Shown: positions 28,305 to 36,846 of the stretch, in pieces
How the letters are laid out: the number at the start of each line of letters is the position of its first letter
Position numbering within the stretch: position 1 is the stretch's first letter
DNA from: Staphylococcus americanisciuri
GTDB taxonomy: Bacteria > Bacillota > Bacilli > Staphylococcales > Staphylococcaceae
Direction: 5' to 3'
DNA length: 64,000 nt
Assembly (NCBI RefSeq): GCF_024814435.1
Contig: NZ_JANUXY010000005.1
Coordinates: 1 to 64,000, forward strand
The notes under the pieces: model-generated
The model's input: the letters and a program-made list of their open reading frames with translations, nothing else
The model's database searches: none
What the model was told of the DNA's origin: nothing
Position numbers and translations under genes: made by a program

Positions 28305-28594
28305 GTGTGTTCCCCCGTTATTTATTTCAGTTCGTACTCGATTTCTAGTTATCCATTAAATTCAAACAATAAGTTAATTGTTTTGTAATCTTTTTGTAAC
28401 ATTCAATATAAGTTCAGTACAACAATATATACGAATTGGTGACAAATTTCAAGTAATAACCGCTAAATTGGTGTGTATATACCATGAACTATTTATTTTT
28501 GCAATTATGTTGTGGAAAACCACTCATAATATCTACTATATAAAATTTTTGCACGCTTGTATTCAGCCTTGAGTTGTACATCGTCCATTAGGTT
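28305..28594. other. Upstream region of ltaS
   Basis: About 290 AT-rich bases with no gene visible. The ltaS promoter should lie near its left end. A plus-strand frame of 64 codons here has no ribosome-binding site and unusual composition, and I do not consider it a gene. Confidence 0.4.
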
Positions 28595-28768
28595 CTACAT
28601 CTTTTATGGTGGCGTGACATGAATAAGTCATTCTGCCTTTTTCTTTTAGTATGCCAAAAGCGCACAATCACTATGGACTGTACGCTAAACGAAGACATCT
28701 ATTCAACTTAACTGAAATTACATTATAAATAAAACTAGGTACTTATTATTATCTTTTTACCATAGAAG
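28595..28768 (-). repeat. MITE-like intergenic repeat, copy C (inverted)
   Basis: About 174 bp in the opposite orientation to the other four copies: CATCTTTTATGGTGG at the left end and ACCATAGAAG at the right. The central palindrome AGCGCACAATC / GACTGTACGCT is intact. It lies in the 660-bp spacer between ltaS and the pxpC 3' end. Confidence 0.88.
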
Positions 28769-28965
28769 CAGAACAGACCTTTTTTGATATTGTCGAAACA
28801 CTATTATTATAGTTGGTGTAAACTGATATATAGTTTCCTAAGGGCTGGGATATTAACAGAAAACGCTATCCAAAGTAAGAAAATGTTGTAAAAGGCAGTA
28901 GCTGAACGGAACGAAAAATATACTTTCCCCATCTTTTTTCGCCCACGCTCCCTCTCTTTCCTTTA
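28769..28965. other. Spacer with a second shared motif
   Basis: The stretch from 28840 holds AGGGCTGGGATATTAAC and AAGGCAGTAGCTGA. Both have counterparts in the nrdE-nrdF spacer (near 11075-11095 and 11189-11202, opposite strand). No coding sequence and no clear terminator of the pxp operon were seen. Confidence 0.4.
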
Positions 28966-29973
28966 CTACTTCATTATTTCTGCTTGCATGCGATATTCAA
29001 TACCGGCAAAAAACTGGCGACACCATTGATGATAATTCACTAAATTACGTTCTGCTTGTTCAATATCGATCATTTGGAACTTCACCTTAGATCCTTGACG
29101 TTTTTGTGCTAATTTTGATAAGTGATATGTTGCGATAGTTCCAACTTGTGGATAGCTCCCCAGTGTATAATGGTCGTTTAACAACACAACCGGTGAACCA
29201 TCTTTTTTGACTTGGATCGTTCCTCGCTTCACTGAACGGTGTGGTGGCATGCCTTCAAAATGTGCTTTAATAGGTAATCCTTCCAATACAATGCCCATAC
29301 GGTTTGCTTTACTCGTCACACTATATTCTTGTTGCGTAAAGTCTCTCAAACACGCCACATCAAAGTCTTCTGTTCCTTTGCTCGGTATCACATGAACAAC
29401 ATCAGATAAATAATTGAATGACAGCGTATAACCATCTACACCCCATCGTGTTGTACGCGTTTCTCGTAAATGTTCGAATAGCTTTCGATGTCTCTTAGTA
29501 TATGCACGTTTTAGATTAATTTCATCTCCGGCTTTGACAGCACGACCTTGCAATCCTCCCATTTTCGAGATGATGTCCGTCGACACAGATCCTAGCCACT
29601 CATCAAGCTCATAACCCCCTGCCACGGCAAGATATACACGAGCCCCTCTTCTTAACTCATCAAAACTAAGAACATCTCCCTTATTCATCAAATAAAGCTT
29701 ATTAATCTTAATCTGCATATCGTCTGTATGCGCAATAGCTTGTGCTCCAGATAGTGCAATCAACGTTGGTTCTGTAAAGCGAATCCGCGCCATACGATTA
29801 GTCATTTCCAATGTTGCTTCATTCGGATCATTACCTACCAGGCGGTTCGCAATTTCGTGTGCAAAAACATCTAGTGCCCCACTGCGAATAACTCCCTTAT
29901 GTTCATAACCAGAGCGTCCAAAATCTTGAAAGCTAGAGAAAAGCCCACTTTCTTCAATAATAATACTCATCAT
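28966..29973 (-). CDS. pxpC: 5-oxoprolinase subunit C-like protein PxpC (AHS2/KipA family)
   Basis: A 335-residue carboxyltransferase-domain protein of the KipA/AHS2 family. Motifs include GRSGYEHKGV near 20, ALDVFAHEIANRLVGN near 33, SGAQA near 78 and HRSVKRG near 245. In the known PxpABC enzyme the C subunit works with PxpB to phosphorylate and open 5-oxoproline; the B. subtilis relatives KipI-KipA were first described as sporulation kinase modulators. Its ATG overlaps the pxpB stop by four bases. No pxpA lies beside it in the window. Last gene of the leftward pabA-to-pxpC series. Confidence 0.88.
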   Translation of the reverse strand: MMSIIIEESGLFSSFQDFGRSGYEHKGVIRSGALDVFAHEIANRLVGNDPNEATLEMTNRMARIRFTEPTLIALSGAQAIAHTDDMQIKINKLYLMNKGDVLSFDELRRGARVYLAVAGGYELDEWLGSVSTDIISKMGGLQGRAVKAGDEINLKRAYTKRHRKLFEHLRETRTTRWGVDGYTLSFNYLSDVVHVIPSKGTEDFDVACLRDFTQQEYSVTSKANRMGIVLEGLPIKAHFEGMPPHRSVKRGTIQVKKDGSPVVLLNDHYTLGSYPQVGTIATYHLSKLAQKRQGSKVKFQMIDIEQAERNLVNYHQWCRQFFAGIEYRMQAEIMK

Positions 29974-30650
29974 GCACCACCCCCTTCTCGTAATACATCA
30001 AACTTCACATGATCGCCCAGTGAGATAAGTGCAAAGTCTTTTTTGGTCGGATCAAATAATTTAAGGGGTGTCCAACCAATTACTAGCCAATCTTCATATG
30101 TATCTGTCGTTGTAATACCACATTTGTTATTTTCTAAGATGACAGATCCTGCTGGAATAAAACGTTTTTCGGCTGCGGTATGATTCACAACAATACTTGT
30201 ATCTACTCCTGATAAATATGGAAAGCCCGGAGAATATCCCATCATTGACACAAAATAATCAGCTGCTGTGTGGCGCTTAATAAAGTCCGTATCAGTCATC
30301 TGAAGTTCTTCCAATAAATCATCAAAATGAGGTCCATATGTCCCACCATAATACATTGGCACTTTGACACAGCGACGTTGCTTTTTCCACTTTTCTTCAG
30401 ATAAATCAATCTCTGCAATCAATTTCTTCATATATAAAAATGGCGATGCAATATCAAATTGTTTCAGCATCATTTGTGCATCATATGAAATCAACATATC
30501 CGTCTCCGTTGGTACAATTTCGGTTATAAAAGGATAATTTTGTTCATTTAAATAGTGTCTTAACACAAGCAAACGTTGCGTTGCTTTCTGCGTCACTTGA
30601 CCACGTAAAGAAACAACGATTGCCTGATCGCCTTGACTATAGACTTTCAT
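29970..30650 (-). CDS. pxpB: 5-oxoprolinase subunit B-like protein PxpB (AHS1/KipI family)
   Basis: A 226-residue protein with the AHS1/KipI pattern: an N-terminal strand-rich segment beginning GDQAIVVSLRG, then VPMYYGGTYGPHFDDL near 90 and the conserved SMMGYSPGFPYLSGVD near 130. The partner gene pxpC follows with a 4-base overlap, as in most bacteria. The likely role is ATP-dependent cleavage of 5-oxoproline with PxpA encoded elsewhere. The ATG at 30650 has GAGGTGA upstream. Confidence 0.88.
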   Translation of the reverse strand: MKVYSQGDQAIVVSLRGQVTQKATQRLLVLRHYLNEQNYPFITEIVPTETDMLISYDAQMMLKQFDIASPFLYMKKLIAEIDLSEEKWKKQRRCVKVPMYYGGTYGPHFDDLLEELQMTDTDFIKRHTAADYFVSMMGYSPGFPYLSGVDTSIVVNHTAAEKRFIPAGSVILENNKCGITTTDTYEDWLVIGWTPLKLFDPTKKDFALISLGDHVKFDVLREGGGA

Positions 30651-30664
30651 TCATTTCACCTCAT

Positions 30665-30877
30665 TTACGATTCATTATAAAACATTTTTAATACTAAGGT
30701 CATCTGCTCTACCAAATCACCTACAAAATAATAAATGATAATCGCTTGTACAACAATCACAACGACCATCCAAAGATACGCTAAAATTCGCTGTTGCCGT
30801 TTCAAACACCTAAGACAGACAAATCTTCCCAACCATAATAAAAAAACAAATAATGCTATTTCAATCATGATTACCAT
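30665..30877 (-). CDS. Small membrane protein, unknown function
   Basis: About 70 residues with two hydrophobic segments (roughly residues 5-20 and 35-52) separated by a short basic loop with cysteines (RFVCLRCLKRQQR). I do not recognise a family. The start is uncertain: ATG 30877 or an ATG three codons later, both behind a weak GTGAG site. Its position between pabC and pxpB, with only about 20 bases on each side, supports a real cotranscribed gene. Confidence 0.6.
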   Translation of the reverse strand: MVIMIEIALFVFLLWLGRFVCLRCLKRQQRILAYLWMVVVIVVQAIIIYYFVGDLVEQMTLVLKMFYNES

Positions 30878-30898
30878 CACTTAACGCTCACAACCTTC

Positions 30899-31501
30899 TT
30901 ATTGGAAGTACACTGGAACCCACTCTCGTAAACTATTAATCATCCATATTTTATCATGCTTTTCAATAGCTTGTGTAAACATCTCTATTGTTATATCCGC
31001 CTCAATAATCTCTCCATTTTCTAATAATGATTGACGCATGCAGCCACGTAAAAAATCATCATTATAGTGTGGTGTACAAAGCTGATTGTTGCACTTAATC
31101 ACTAAATTACCAATATCAAATTCTAATAACTTACCATGCTGATCATGAAATAACACAGTATCCGTTTGATGATTGTGTTGCAAAAAATCGCGCTCAGAAG
31201 TTTTATTAACTCGTTGCCATTGTGGTGTATCATCAGCAATTTGTACAAGGCGTGCTGTCATCCATGCCTTATCCGCTAAAGTGCCAACTTCAGCCGTTAA
31301 TGTGCCTGAAGCTGATAGTATCACTTTTAAACGATGTACTCCGTTCACCTGCGTCTTCTTTGCCTCATCTATTAACTGTTGCCATTTCATTGGTGAAAAA
31401 ACAAACCCTAACGCTTGTGCAGAACGCGCCATACGTTGGTAATGGTATGTTTCACGTGGAATCTCTCCCGCTTCTAGGCGCATTGTTTCGAATAATTGCA
31501 C
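30899..31501 (-). CDS. pabC: Aminodeoxychorismate lyase PabC
   Basis: A class IV PLP aminotransferase-fold enzyme that releases pyruvate from aminodeoxychorismate to give 4-aminobenzoate for folate. The 200 residues are short for the family but complete. Features include LFETMRL at the N terminus, a VHRLKVIL segment near 57 with the candidate PLP lysine, and LLEFDIGNLV near 127, where typical members read E-S-N. I chose the GTG at 31501, preceded by AAAGGGG with 8-nt spacing; another GTG three codons earlier overlaps the pabB stop. The assignment relies strongly on its place behind pabA and pabB. Confidence 0.85.
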   Translation of the reverse strand: MQLFETMRLEAGEIPRETYHYQRMARSAQALGFVFSPMKWQQLIDEAKKTQVNGVHRLKVILSASGTLTAEVGTLADKAWMTARLVQIADDTPQWQRVNKTSERDFLQHNHQTDTVLFHDQHGKLLEFDIGNLVIKCNNQLCTPHYNDDFLRGCMRQSLLENGEIIEADITIEMFTQAIEKHDKIWMINSLREWVPVYFQ

Positions 31502-31506
31502 GTTTA

Positions 31507-32652
31507 TCACCCCTTTAAAATTAGCGTTTTGTCCTGAAATTCATTGTATTCTTGTTCAGGATCCGAATCAATCGTAATACCCGCACCGACACCGTAAACT
31601 AAGCGTGAGTCTAATTGTTGTATGGTTCGAATGGGTACATTGAACACTGCATTACCTTCTGGGTGCAACAGGCCAATCGTCCCACAGTAACAATGACGTG
31701 GCGTTGATTCCAAACGTTGAATGATGGACATCGTATTCACTTTTGGTGCCCCAGTAATCGAACCACATGGGAATAACGCCCCTAACAAGTCATTCAACGT
31801 CGTCTCTTGTGCATCGATTGTTCCGAGAACCATCGTCGTCATCTGATACACCGTCGGATATGTCTCAATTGCACACAATGCCCCTACACGTACCGTGCCT
31901 TGTTGCGCCACACGTGCAATATCGTTGCGCAATAAATCGACAATCATAATATTCTCCGCACGATCTTTGGCAGATTGTCGCAATGTTTCATAATTTGCTT
32001 GATCTTCTGCTGCTGTCTTTCCTCGTGGCATTGTCCCTTTCATCGGCTTGCTCATCACTGTACATTCGTCTCCATCGAAAACTCCGACTTGGAAAAACAA
32101 TTCTGGTGAAATAGACGCAATTTGTAAATCTTCCGTATCTATGAGTGCCGTATAACTACCGTTTGCTTGTTGTGTCAGGCGTTCGTACAATGTACCAATC
32201 GATGTTGTTGCAGGTGCTTCAAGCCTTGTCGTATAGTTCACTTGATACGTCCAACCATCTACAATTTGACGTTGTATCTCCCGAATGCTCTCTGTAATTG
32301 CCTCTTGCGTCTCTATAAACGTGAATGCTGGCATCTCGACCTGTTCTATTAACTTATCATCGTCCAATGTATCTGTATCTACAGGCGCTTCAAATGCATA
32401 ACATGCTGCATAAATGCCATCAATCGGTGTATATGTCTGAAACTGCGCATTATAGTATGGCGCTGCTTCATACGGCAAATACAGCGCCACATAGTAGCCA
32501 GCTGATTGGAGCTTTTCTGCCTGCGCAACAACTTGCCCTACCTTTTCTAATGTATGCGCCACATGTGACACACATGGTTGATCAAACGTATAGCGATACT
32601 GTGTCGTATTTTGTTCATCTGTATAATAGGTATAATTAAACTTCACAACCAT
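31507..32652 (-). CDS. pabB: Aminodeoxychorismate synthase component I PabB
   Basis: A 381-residue chorismate-binding enzyme that, with the glutaminase PabA, turns chorismate into 4-amino-4-deoxychorismate. The C-terminal chorismate-utilising core is clear: SPELFFQV near 183, MKGTMPRG near 208, NIMIVDLLRNDIARV near 237, GSITGAPKVNTM near 303 and YGVGAGITIDSDPEQEYNE at the end. The start is ATG 32652 with GAGGTAGG upstream, overlapping the pabA 3' end by 17 bases. Confidence 0.93.
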   Translation of the reverse strand: MVVKFNYTYYTDEQNTTQYRYTFDQPCVSHVAHTLEKVGQVVAQAEKLQSAGYYVALYLPYEAAPYYNAQFQTYTPIDGIYAACYAFEAPVDTDTLDDDKLIEQVEMPAFTFIETQEAITESIREIQRQIVDGWTYQVNYTTRLEAPATTSIGTLYERLTQQANGSYTALIDTEDLQIASISPELFFQVGVFDGDECTVMSKPMKGTMPRGKTAAEDQANYETLRQSAKDRAENIMIVDLLRNDIARVAQQGTVRVGALCAIETYPTVYQMTTMVLGTIDAQETTLNDLLGALFPCGSITGAPKVNTMSIIQRLESTPRHCYCGTIGLLHPEGNAVFNVPIRTIQQLDSRLVYGVGAGITIDSDPEQEYNEFQDKTLILKG

Positions 32653-33229
32653 TTACTGTACCTACCTCACTTAAAAAATTCCATATTTGTGCATGTCCAT
32701 ATTCTGACAAAATGGACTCTGGATGGTATTGTACTGCATAAATTGGCAAACTTTCATGTGCTACTGCCATAACGATATGGTCAGTGTTCATTGCAGTTAC
32801 TGTTAAAGGGGCTTGAATACTCGTTGGTTCCGCCATTAACGAGTGATAACGCATGACATTGAATGACGTAGGTAAGCCTTTGAAAAGTTGTGACCCATCG
32901 TGTGTAATGCGTGTCGTATGTCCATGTACTGGAAACGGAGCATGCACAATCTCTCCACCATAATACGTCACGATTAATTGAAACCCTAAACATACACCTA
33001 ATATCGGTATACGTTGTTCAAAATGATGTAGTACATCTTGTAGTATCGGATAGTCTGCCGGCGCACCAGGTCCTGGAGAAATGACAATCGCAGCTGGTTG
33101 CAGTGCCTCTAACCTAGCTATCGTCACCTCATCCACGTCAATCACCTCAACGTGATGCACACTTTCCGTTTTCAAATAATCCACGATATTATAAGTAAAT
33201 GAATCTTTATTATCAATCATTATAATCAT
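32636..33229 (-). CDS. pabA: Aminodeoxychorismate synthase glutaminase component PabA
   Basis: A 197-residue class I glutamine amidotransferase that supplies ammonia to PabB. It starts with IDNKDSFTYNIVDYL, has the oxyanion strand SPGPGAP near 50, the nucleophile cysteine in GVCLGFQ near 78 and the His-Glu pair in VQYHPESI near 167. TrpG has the same features, but the neighbours pabB and pabC indicate folate synthesis. First gene of the leftward operon; the ATG at 33229 has GAGG upstream. Confidence 0.92.
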   Translation of the reverse strand: MIIMIDNKDSFTYNIVDYLKTESVHHVEVIDVDEVTIARLEALQPAAIVISPGPGAPADYPILQDVLHHFEQRIPILGVCLGFQLIVTYYGGEIVHAPFPVHGHTTRITHDGSQLFKGLPTSFNVMRYHSLMAEPTSIQAPLTVTAMNTDHIVMAVAHESLPIYAVQYHPESILSEYGHAQIWNFLSEVGTVNGCEV

Positions 33230-33410
33230 CTGTTTTGCCTCATTTGTACTGTAATATCTCTATTATCACAAATGTCTCTTCAATTGACAAAAATGAGCCA
33301 TACATCTCACTTTTGCCATTCTAAAAATTGACTTTTCCACGCATTACACACAGCGAACAGTTGATTTCTCACGCTAGATACGTTACATTAATCAACGTAA
33401 AACAATCATG

Positions 33411-33450
33411 CAGAGGTTCCTAGCGTATATTAACCCTCTATAAAAAACTA
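33411..33450 (+). promoter_or_regulatory. PreQ1 riboswitch (class I)
   Basis: AGAGGTTCCTAGC, a pairing CCTCT and the A-rich tail ATAAAAAACTA follow the pattern of the compact preQ1-I aptamer: stem AGAGG/CCTCT, then the tail folds back into the minor groove as an H-type pseudoknot. The loop between the stem arms is several bases longer than in the well-known B. subtilis example. It lies 160 bases upstream of queCDE and is followed by a terminator, so preQ1 should reduce expression of its own synthesis genes. Confidence 0.92.
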
Positions 33451-33461
33451 GACTGTCTGTA

Positions 33462-33494
33462 TCCGTCTATGTTTATGGGGACGGACTTTTTTTA
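33462..33494 (+). terminator. Riboswitch-controlled terminator of queCDE
   Basis: Stem TCCGTC / GACGGA (33462-33467 with 33480-33485), then C and seven T residues. It follows the preQ1 aptamer by 11 bases, the arrangement expected for transcriptional attenuation. Confidence 0.88.
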
Positions 33495-33607
33495 TTTTTG
33501 TACGTCAGCTGTTCATCATATGATATTTTGAATTTATATGAAATAGCACCTTAAGCCCCCTTTCCAAAACCGCTCGGAACGCTCACAATTCAAAGGAGCG
33601 ACACATT

Positions 33608-34273
33608 ATGTCCAAGGCACTCATGCAAGAAAAAGCACTTGTTGTCTTTAGTGGTGGGCAAGATAGTACCACTTGCTTATTCTATGCAAAACAGCATTTT
33701 AAAGAAGTTGAATTGGTCACGTTTGAATATGGACAACGCCATGCTAAAGAAATTGACGTAGCTAAAACAATCGCACATGACCAAGGTTTGAAACATCATA
33801 TTTTAGATATGTCATTATTATCACAACTTTCCCCTAACGCACTGACATCAGATATTGATATTGATACAACAGATAGTATCCCGAACACTTTCGTACCAGC
33901 ACGCAACCTACTCTTTTTATCTTTTGCTGGTGCACTCGCTTATCAAATCAATGCGAAACATATCATTACAGGTGTATGTGAAACGGACTTCTCAGGCTAC
34001 CCAGACTGTCGTGATCAATTCATCAAATCAATGAACGTGACAATGAGCCTAGCAATGGATCGTGACTTTACTATCCATACACCTCTCATGTGGCTTGATA
34101 AAAAAGAAACATGGGCACTCAGCGACGAACTCGGCGTATTAGATTATATTCGTACACAAACACTGACATGTTATAACGGGATTATTGCTGAAGGTTGCGG
34201 CACATGTCCTGCCTGTCAACTCCGCCAACGTGGCTTAGAACAATATCTCAATGAAAAAGGAGCGTCTAAATAA
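33608..34273 (+). CDS. queC: 7-cyano-7-deazaguanine synthase QueC
   Basis: QueC converts 7-carboxy-7-deazaguanine to preQ0 with ATP and ammonia. The 221 residues show the PP-loop [12 protein letters not shown] near 13, [13 protein letters not shown] near 98, [15 protein letters not shown] near 122 and a C-terminal zinc site of four cysteines in the segment from C-YNG to [10 protein letters not shown] near 200-210. ATG 33608 with AAAGGAG upstream. First gene of queC-queD-queE, whose stops and starts touch each other. Confidence 0.96.
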   Translation: MSKALMQEKALVVFSGGQDSTTCLFYAKQHFKEVELVTFEYGQRHAKEIDVAKTIAHDQGLKHHILDMSLLSQLSPNALTSDIDIDTTDSIPNTFVPARNLLFLSFAGALAYQINAKHIITGVCETDFSGYPDCRDQFIKSMNVTMSLAMDRDFTIHTPLMWLDKKETWALSDELGVLDYIRTQTLTCYNGIIAEGCGTCPACQLRQRGLEQYLNEKGASK

Positions 34274-34701
34274 TGATGCAACAAATTTATCCAAGCGTTG
34301 CGCACCCCTATACATTTGAATTAAACAAAGATTTTAATTTCTCAGCAGCACATTTTATTGCAGCGCCAGAAGCAGGAAAATGTATGCGCACGCATGGTCA
34401 TACTTATTTCGTCAATTTGACAATCTGTGGCGACGCACTTGATGACACAGGGTTTTTGATTAACTTCAGTCACCTAAAAGCTTTAATTCATGATCAATTC
34501 GACCATTATTTATTAAATGACCTGCCACTATTTGAAGGTAAAAGCCCTTCAACTGAAGTGGTTGCACAAACCATTTACGAGATTGTTGCCGACCATTTGG
34601 CAGATCTACCTCACGCACCAAAATGTTTGCAAGTCTTTTTACGTGAAACACCCTCCAGCTATGTGGTTTATCGTCCAAAATATGTTAAGGAGCAAATGTA
34701 A
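34273..34701 (+). CDS. queD: 6-carboxy-5,6,7,8-tetrahydropterin synthase QueD
   Basis: QueD converts dihydroneopterin triphosphate to 6-carboxytetrahydropterin, an early step to preQ0. The 142 residues include the zinc ligands in FSAAHF near 24 and THGHTY near 41, the catalytic cysteine in GKCMRTHGH near 37 and PSTEVVAQTIYE near 93. Its start codon shares one base with the queC stop codon, and the GGAG in the end of queC serves as ribosome site. The cysteine-containing motif favours QueD over folate-type PTPS enzymes. Confidence 0.95.
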   Translation: MMQQIYPSVAHPYTFELNKDFNFSAAHFIAAPEAGKCMRTHGHTYFVNLTICGDALDDTGFLINFSHLKALIHDQFDHYLLNDLPLFEGKSPSTEVVAQTIYEIVADHLADLPHAPKCLQVFLRETPSSYVVYRPKYVKEQM

Positions 34702-35418
34702 ATGACTGCGAAAATACCTGTCCTCGAAATTTTTGGCCCGACAATTCAAGGAGAGGGTCAAGTTATTGGTCGTAAAACCATGTTCGTACGTACAGCAGGC
34801 TGTGACTTCCGTTGTAGCTGGTGCGATTCAAAATTCACATGGGATGGTTCCATGCGTGATGAAATTGAGTTGCTAAGCGCAGAAGAGATTTGGCAACGCT
34901 TGAAAAACATAGGTGGTGATTGTTTCGATCACGTCACTATCTCAGGGGGTAACCCAGCATTACTCAAAAACTTACAGTCGTTTGTTGACCTGTGTGACAC
35001 TCGAGGGATTCAGCTCGCACTCGAAACACAAGGAACCAAATTTCAACCATGGATGTATCAAATACACAATTTAACAATTTCACCTAAACCACCAAGCTCT
35101 GGTATGGATCAAGACTTAGCACAATTGGATACCGTCATTGCACAATGTCGCCCGTCATCACTCAGTCTCAAAGTTGTTGTATTCGATGAAGCAGATTTAA
35201 CTTTTGCACAAACTATTCACAAGCGCTATTCCGACTTGCCATTCTACTTACAAGTAGGCAATCCTTTTTTAGAGGATGAAGTCGAAAATCATACAGAGCG
35301 CCTATTGAATCGCTATGAATGGTTAATCAACCACGTAATGACTAACACTGAATTAAACCGTGTTCATGTTTTGCCACAATTGCATACTTTGTTGTGGAGT
35401 AACCTAAAAGGGGTGTAA
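34702..35418 (+). CDS. queE: 7-carboxy-7-deazaguanine synthase QueE
   Basis: A 238-residue radical SAM enzyme that contracts the ring of 6-carboxytetrahydropterin to 7-carboxy-7-deazaguanine. The iron-sulfur cysteines are in CDFRCSWCDSKFTW near 34-41, followed by SGGNPALL near 90 for SAM binding and ISPKPPSSGM near 130. It follows queD without a gap and is preceded by TTAAGGAGC. Last gene of the riboswitch-controlled operon. Confidence 0.95.
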   Translation: MTAKIPVLEIFGPTIQGEGQVIGRKTMFVRTAGCDFRCSWCDSKFTWDGSMRDEIELLSAEEIWQRLKNIGGDCFDHVTISGGNPALLKNLQSFVDLCDTRGIQLALETQGTKFQPWMYQIHNLTISPKPPSSGMDQDLAQLDTVIAQCRPSSLSLKVVVFDEADLTFAQTIHKRYSDLPFYLQVGNPFLEDEVENHTERLLNRYEWLINHVMTNTELNRVHVLPQLHTLLWSNLKGV

Positions 35419-35498
35419 AATAGGAGCAGGACAGATGCTAAATTTTTGATGTGCTTTCTGTTTCTTTCTTGACAATCTCAATAACTAGGAGTGATATG

Positions 35499-36197
35499 AT
35501 GCGACGTACGCAGCATTCTGAAGTTTACCCAAGAGTCGAAAAGATTTTAGATGATGGTACAATTATCGCCTATGATAAGTACAATCAGCTCAATACAGAT
35601 CTTAATGTCAATACATTAACAGATCAACAACAACATGAAGTTTTTGGCGGCATCCTTATCCAAAATTCTAGGCAATCACAGTCGCATGATTATGAATATC
35701 TGCGTCAAAAAGATGCCGAAATTCAAAAAACTAACCGCAAAAACAAATGGTTGCTTGTCGGTTTGATTATTGCGCTATTGGTCATTGGTCTGTTTGTATT
35801 CAAATCATGCAACCAAAATGATGTAGATGATACAACAAATCAAGAAACGCAAACAGCTAACAACGAAAACAATACACAAGAAGAAGCATTGCAACAAAAA
35901 GATGCAGCATTACAGCAACAGATTAAGGATACACAAGATAGCATTGCATCTAATAACAACGAATCACAAAGCAAAATAGATCAGCTCAAACAACAAATTC
36001 AAGACTTACGAAATAGTATCGATACCAAACAAGCTGATAAGGTTGCTAATCAATATGAAGATACTATCGATAAGTTGCAAGAAGCTGAAAACGAACGACA
36101 AAATGGCAACCTAGATAAAATGCAAGAACAGTTAGATAAAGTAAATTCTAAGCTTGATGAAATTACACAAAAAATTAATGACTGGTTGAACAACTAA
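35499..36197 (+). CDS. Single-pass membrane protein with C-terminal coiled coil, unknown function
   Basis: About 232 residues. Residues 1-80 are polar and cytoplasmic by charge, a single hydrophobic segment WLLVGLIIALLVIGLFVF lies near 86, and residues 125-230 are a Gln/Asn/Asp/Lys-rich coiled coil outside the membrane. I do not recognise a named family. The start is ambiguous: ATG 35499 has the better spacing to AGGAG, ATG 35496 lies one codon earlier. It follows queE by 80 bases but has no clear functional link. The hairpin GTTGAACAAC / GTTGTTCAAC spans its stop codon. Confidence 0.75.
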   Translation: MRRTQHSEVYPRVEKILDDGTIIAYDKYNQLNTDLNVNTLTDQQQHEVFGGILIQNSRQSQSHDYEYLRQKDAEIQKTNRKNKWLLVGLIIALLVIGLFVFKSCNQNDVDDTTNQETQTANNENNTQEEALQQKDAALQQQIKDTQDSIASNNNESQSKIDQLKQQIQDLRNSIDTKQADKVANQYEDTIDKLQEAENERQNGNLDKMQEQLDKVNSKLDEITQKINDWLNN

Positions 36198-36217
36198 CTG
36201 TAAAAAATGTTGTTCAA

Positions 36218-36468
36218 CTTCTGTGGTGAAAAAATAATGATACTTATCTTGTAATTCCAGATAAGACGAAATAGCCACTTTTATTTAGCGTACAGTCCGT
36301 TGTGATTGTGCGCTTTTTAAATATCATCGTTTCTTAATTGCTCACTTACCAAGACGCATTATGTCTCCTTTAATTTGAGTTTCGGCATTTAAAGTAATAG
36401 AGGCATTAGCACTTGGCATACTAAAAAAGGCAGAATGACGCATCATGTCATCCCACCACAAAAGATGT
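36218..36468 (+). repeat. MITE-like intergenic repeat, copy D with internal insertion
   Basis: The ends CTTCTGTGGTGAAA and CCACCACAAAAGATG and the palindrome AGCGTACAGTC / GATTGTGCGCT are present. Between the palindrome and the right arm (CATACTAAAA) there are about 90 extra bases absent from the other copies, giving about 250 bp in total. Confidence 0.85.
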
Positions 36469-36473
36469 AACAC

Positions 36474-36511
36474 CGAAAAAAACACGCCTATACCCATGCA
36501 TAGCGCGTGTT
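36474..36511 (-). terminator. Terminator of the GlsB/YeaQ-like gene
   Basis: Stem AACACGC / GCGTGTT with further inner TAT/ATA pairing and a T-run on the minus strand, 18 bases beyond the stop codon. Confidence 0.85.
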
Positions 36512-36528
36512 CTCATCTATAGTAACCT

Positions 36529-36783
36529 TTATTTTTTACCGCGAAGTTTACCTAAAACAAGTGAAACAACTGCGATGAAAATAATTGAGCCAAGTAATGC
36601 TGGGAATACATCTACACCACCGAATGATGGGCCCCAGTCACCAAAAATCATACCGCCGACCCAAGAACCGAGTAAACCAGCGATAATATTACCTAAAATA
36701 CCACCAGGGATATCTTTACCTAAAATTGCTCCGGCAGCCCAACCAATGAGACCACCTACTATTAACATGACAATAAAGCCCAT
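36529..36783 (-). CDS. GlsB/YeaQ/YmgE-family stress-response membrane protein
   Basis: An 84-residue, glycine-rich protein with three hydrophobic segments, known as the transglycosylase-associated family. It begins MGFIVMLIVGGLIGWAAG, continues with GGILGNIIAGLLGSWVGG and ends in a basic tail LGKLRGKK. In several bacteria such proteins rise in general stress; the mechanism is unknown. The ATG has AGAGGAGG upstream. Monocistronic with its own terminator. Confidence 0.9.
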   Translation of the reverse strand: MGFIVMLIVGGLIGWAAGAILGKDIPGGILGNIIAGLLGSWVGGMIFGDWGPSFGGVDVFPALLGSIIFIAVVSLVLGKLRGKK

Positions 36784-36846
36784 TATAATAGCCTCCTCTT
36801 TATATTAAATCATTTGATAATACAGTAATACCCGTTATTCTAACTT

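Noticed and set aside
28378-28572. 64-codon frame upstream of ltaS.
   Set aside because: No ribosome-binding site, odd composition and location in the promoter region of ltaS.
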